From assembly GCF_000003815.2 (NCBI RefSeq), contig NW_023365779.1:472463-536462 (forward strand): a DNA stretch of 64,000 nt, given 5' to 3'. The notes under the pieces were generated by a model. It was not told the origin of the DNA, made no database searches, and saw nothing but the letters and a program-made list of their open reading frames with translations. Shown one piece after another: positions 24,601 to 27,600 of the stretch; within the stretch, counting starts at the first letter, position 1; the number at the start of each line of letters is the position of its first letter. A program made the translations under genes and the position numbers. Source of the stretch: Branchiostoma floridae (lineage: Eukaryota; Chordata; Leptocardii; Amphioxiformes; Branchiostomatidae).

Positions 24601-27600
24601 TCATTTAATAAAGCCTTATGCACGAAAAGGTAGATTTCTCGACTTGTTTAGATGTTGTGCTGTGCTGATAGATGCAAGCTACGTGATCGAAATCCACTGT
24701 TTTTAAAGCAAACGTTGAACCTAGATTTTCGCCCGTTATGTAAGAGTTAGACCGGCCCTTGGAGTCCCTATAATGATTTTGTTTGAAAAAAAACCCTGTT
24801 TATTTGGTGTAAGCATATGCGATCTTCTCAGACCATAATATCGTTAACTAGTCATCAAAGGTTCTTGATCGATTGGTGTGTATTTGAATGTTGAGGAGCC
24901 AATGTAGTTCATCCTCCTAACGCCCGGTCCCCAACGGCACTACCTTATGGGGCCCTGCTATCCCATGCCCTATTAGTGGCAATTATGATTGTCGACACAA
25001 ACAAGCTGTCGACCAATCAATCAATCAATCAATCAATCAAATGGTTTATTCAGAATAAAAACAAGGCACTGGCAACCAGAGGTTGAATTACGGCCTTGTT
25101 GTACAGCACCTCTGTGCTACAAATACAATAAAATCACGTTACATATATACAATAGATAATATACAGTTGCATTGTTAACATTAATTTCCATTATTTTTGT
25201 TCAGCAGGCATATCATATATGGGATTGCACTTTTTTTGTAGCGCTCAGTTCTGGGTTTGACAGTGTCTAGTTGGTTGCTGGCCCTTGTGGCTCTCCCAGT
25301 GATAGCCCCCCGGGTTTGTGGTAGCCAGTGACGGAAGTCCGGTGACTGGAGGAGTTTCTGGGCGAACTGCAGGCAGAGGTGGTCTCTCCTCTGATCTAGG
25401 GTAGACAAGTTCAGAATCCGGCACGCCTCTGGGTATGAAGTGTAGGCAGAGCGGAGTATTATCCGACATGCGCGTTTCTGGATGAATTCGATCCTTCGTC
25501 GCTGTCTAGCAGTTAGTCCAGGATGCCAGGCAGGCGCTGCGTACTCACAGCTTGGACGGACGAATGTTTTGTAGCAGGTAAGTATGTCATCCCTAGACAG
25601 ATCGAACTGGTTGAGTTGTTTAAGCATAAATAGCTTTCGGTTGCCTTGTTTGACAATGTGGTCTACATGTGCGTTCCAACCAAGGTCAGCCTGGATGAAC
25701 AAGCCGAGGAGTTTAACTATCTTGACCTCCTCTAACGGTTGGCCAGCAATAGACAGGGGTGGCAGTGGAAGGACTGTTCTCGTAAAGACCACGTGCATGG
25801 CTTTGCATTTTTTGGGGTGAAGTTTCATCTTTCTTGTGGATGCCCATTGGTCGAGGCTGTTGAGGTCCGTTTGAATTGTTGAGGTGTCCCGGATCAACCT
25901 GCTCTCAGCTAAGTTAAGATCATCCACGAACTTCCACCTCCTAGCAAGGGAATCCTCACTTGCACTGTTGATTAGAGCAAGGAAGATTAAGGGGCCTAAC
26001 ACTGTTCCTTGTGGTAGGCCACAGGTCGTCTCCCTCCAATCTGAATACGTTCCCCTGTACATCACTCTCTGCTTTCTAGTGGACAGGAACGAACATACCC
26101 ATTTGGCGAGCGAGCTTCGTAGACCTGCTCCAAGTAGGCTTGAAATGGCTATGTTGTGGTCCACAAGGTCGAACGCCTTGGCAAAATCCGTAGTTATCAG
26201 CGTTGTTATTGTCTCCCTCTTATCTGCTGTTCTAGCCAGTTGGTCAATTAAATCAACGAGGCAGTGTGTCGTAGAACGACCTGGTATGCAACCAAACTGG
26301 TTTGGGTCAATGCTGTGCTTGATGTCAGAGTACAGATGTTTCGAGATGAAAGTTTCCGCTACTTTTGCTAGGGTAGGTGTCAGGGATATGGGTCTAAGTT
26401 CGCTGATCGACGGCGGGCGCGTTTTAGGTAGTGGTATGATATTTGCCTGTCGCCATTGTTCTGGGACGACCCCCTCCGATAGTGAGGCATTCAATATGGA
26501 CGTTACTGGTGGTATCAGAGAATAGGCCTTTCTTGGGCTTGTTGTTGTCGCAAGCGGTCTCGCAAAGGCCGCTGGGAAGCTATCAGCCAATCATGTTACG
26601 TATTACCATGACTTTGTTTGCTCACTATGCTAACGCCCGATCCCCAACGGCTGACTGCCCATATAAGGGCAAGCTCATTAATATTCATAAGCAAGGCACC
26701 CCTAATAACCGAATACTGTGGCTGAGTTGTCAGGGGTGATATCATAGGCTTTGCCGTGATTGTCAACCCTGAGTGTGAGGGTGATGTAGTTAAAACAGAT
26801 GGAAGAAGATAATAACACAGAAGTCAGTTCAGTCATCCATGGACACTATGAAGTCCCTCCAGATGACTCTGTCGTGCATGCCAGAAAACACAGAAGTAAG
26901 GTTACATAATCAGACCTTACCGCAGACGGGTACGTCACAAAACTCCCATCTGGTGCCGGGGTCCGTGGTGAAGCACCACACTCCGGAGTCGCCGTCCGGA
27001 TTCCGGCAGTAGTTCCCCTCCAGCCCGGCATCTGGGTAGTCAGCAGAGGTGTAGTCGTGTCCAACAGGCGTCTGACTGTCCCAGCGCTGACACGCTCGGC
27101 CCGTTGCCGTCACATTGACGATTCCTCGGTAGGAGGTTCCATCTTCCGACTGGCAGTCTCCTGGTGGATGGAATTTAACAACTCAGTATGAACACACGCT
27201 GTCTTGATTTTCAACATGGTTATCAGTGAACGTCGATGTAGGTTAGACATCCAGGTAATAAGATACGCCAAAAATAGTTACTCAAGCAACTGGATATGGT
27301 TTTGACACGGTCAGACGCTTCAGAGTATAAAAGACCTGTTTCCTCCAGATCTCTTCAGTGTCACTGACGAAGGACAGTGGATTCTATCCGAAACGTCTGA
27401 CCGTTTCAAAACCATATCCAGTTGCTTGAATAACTATTATTGGGTTATCAGTGAATTTTATAAAATACGCCTGCGGGCAGCCTTATATCAATAAGTACAA
27501 CAGATTTCAAAAGACATGAGGCTGCAAACAGATTTGTATATATCTTTAGATGTCAGAATTCCCCAAATGCAAAAATAGGCAAACATATCAAAGACTTCTC

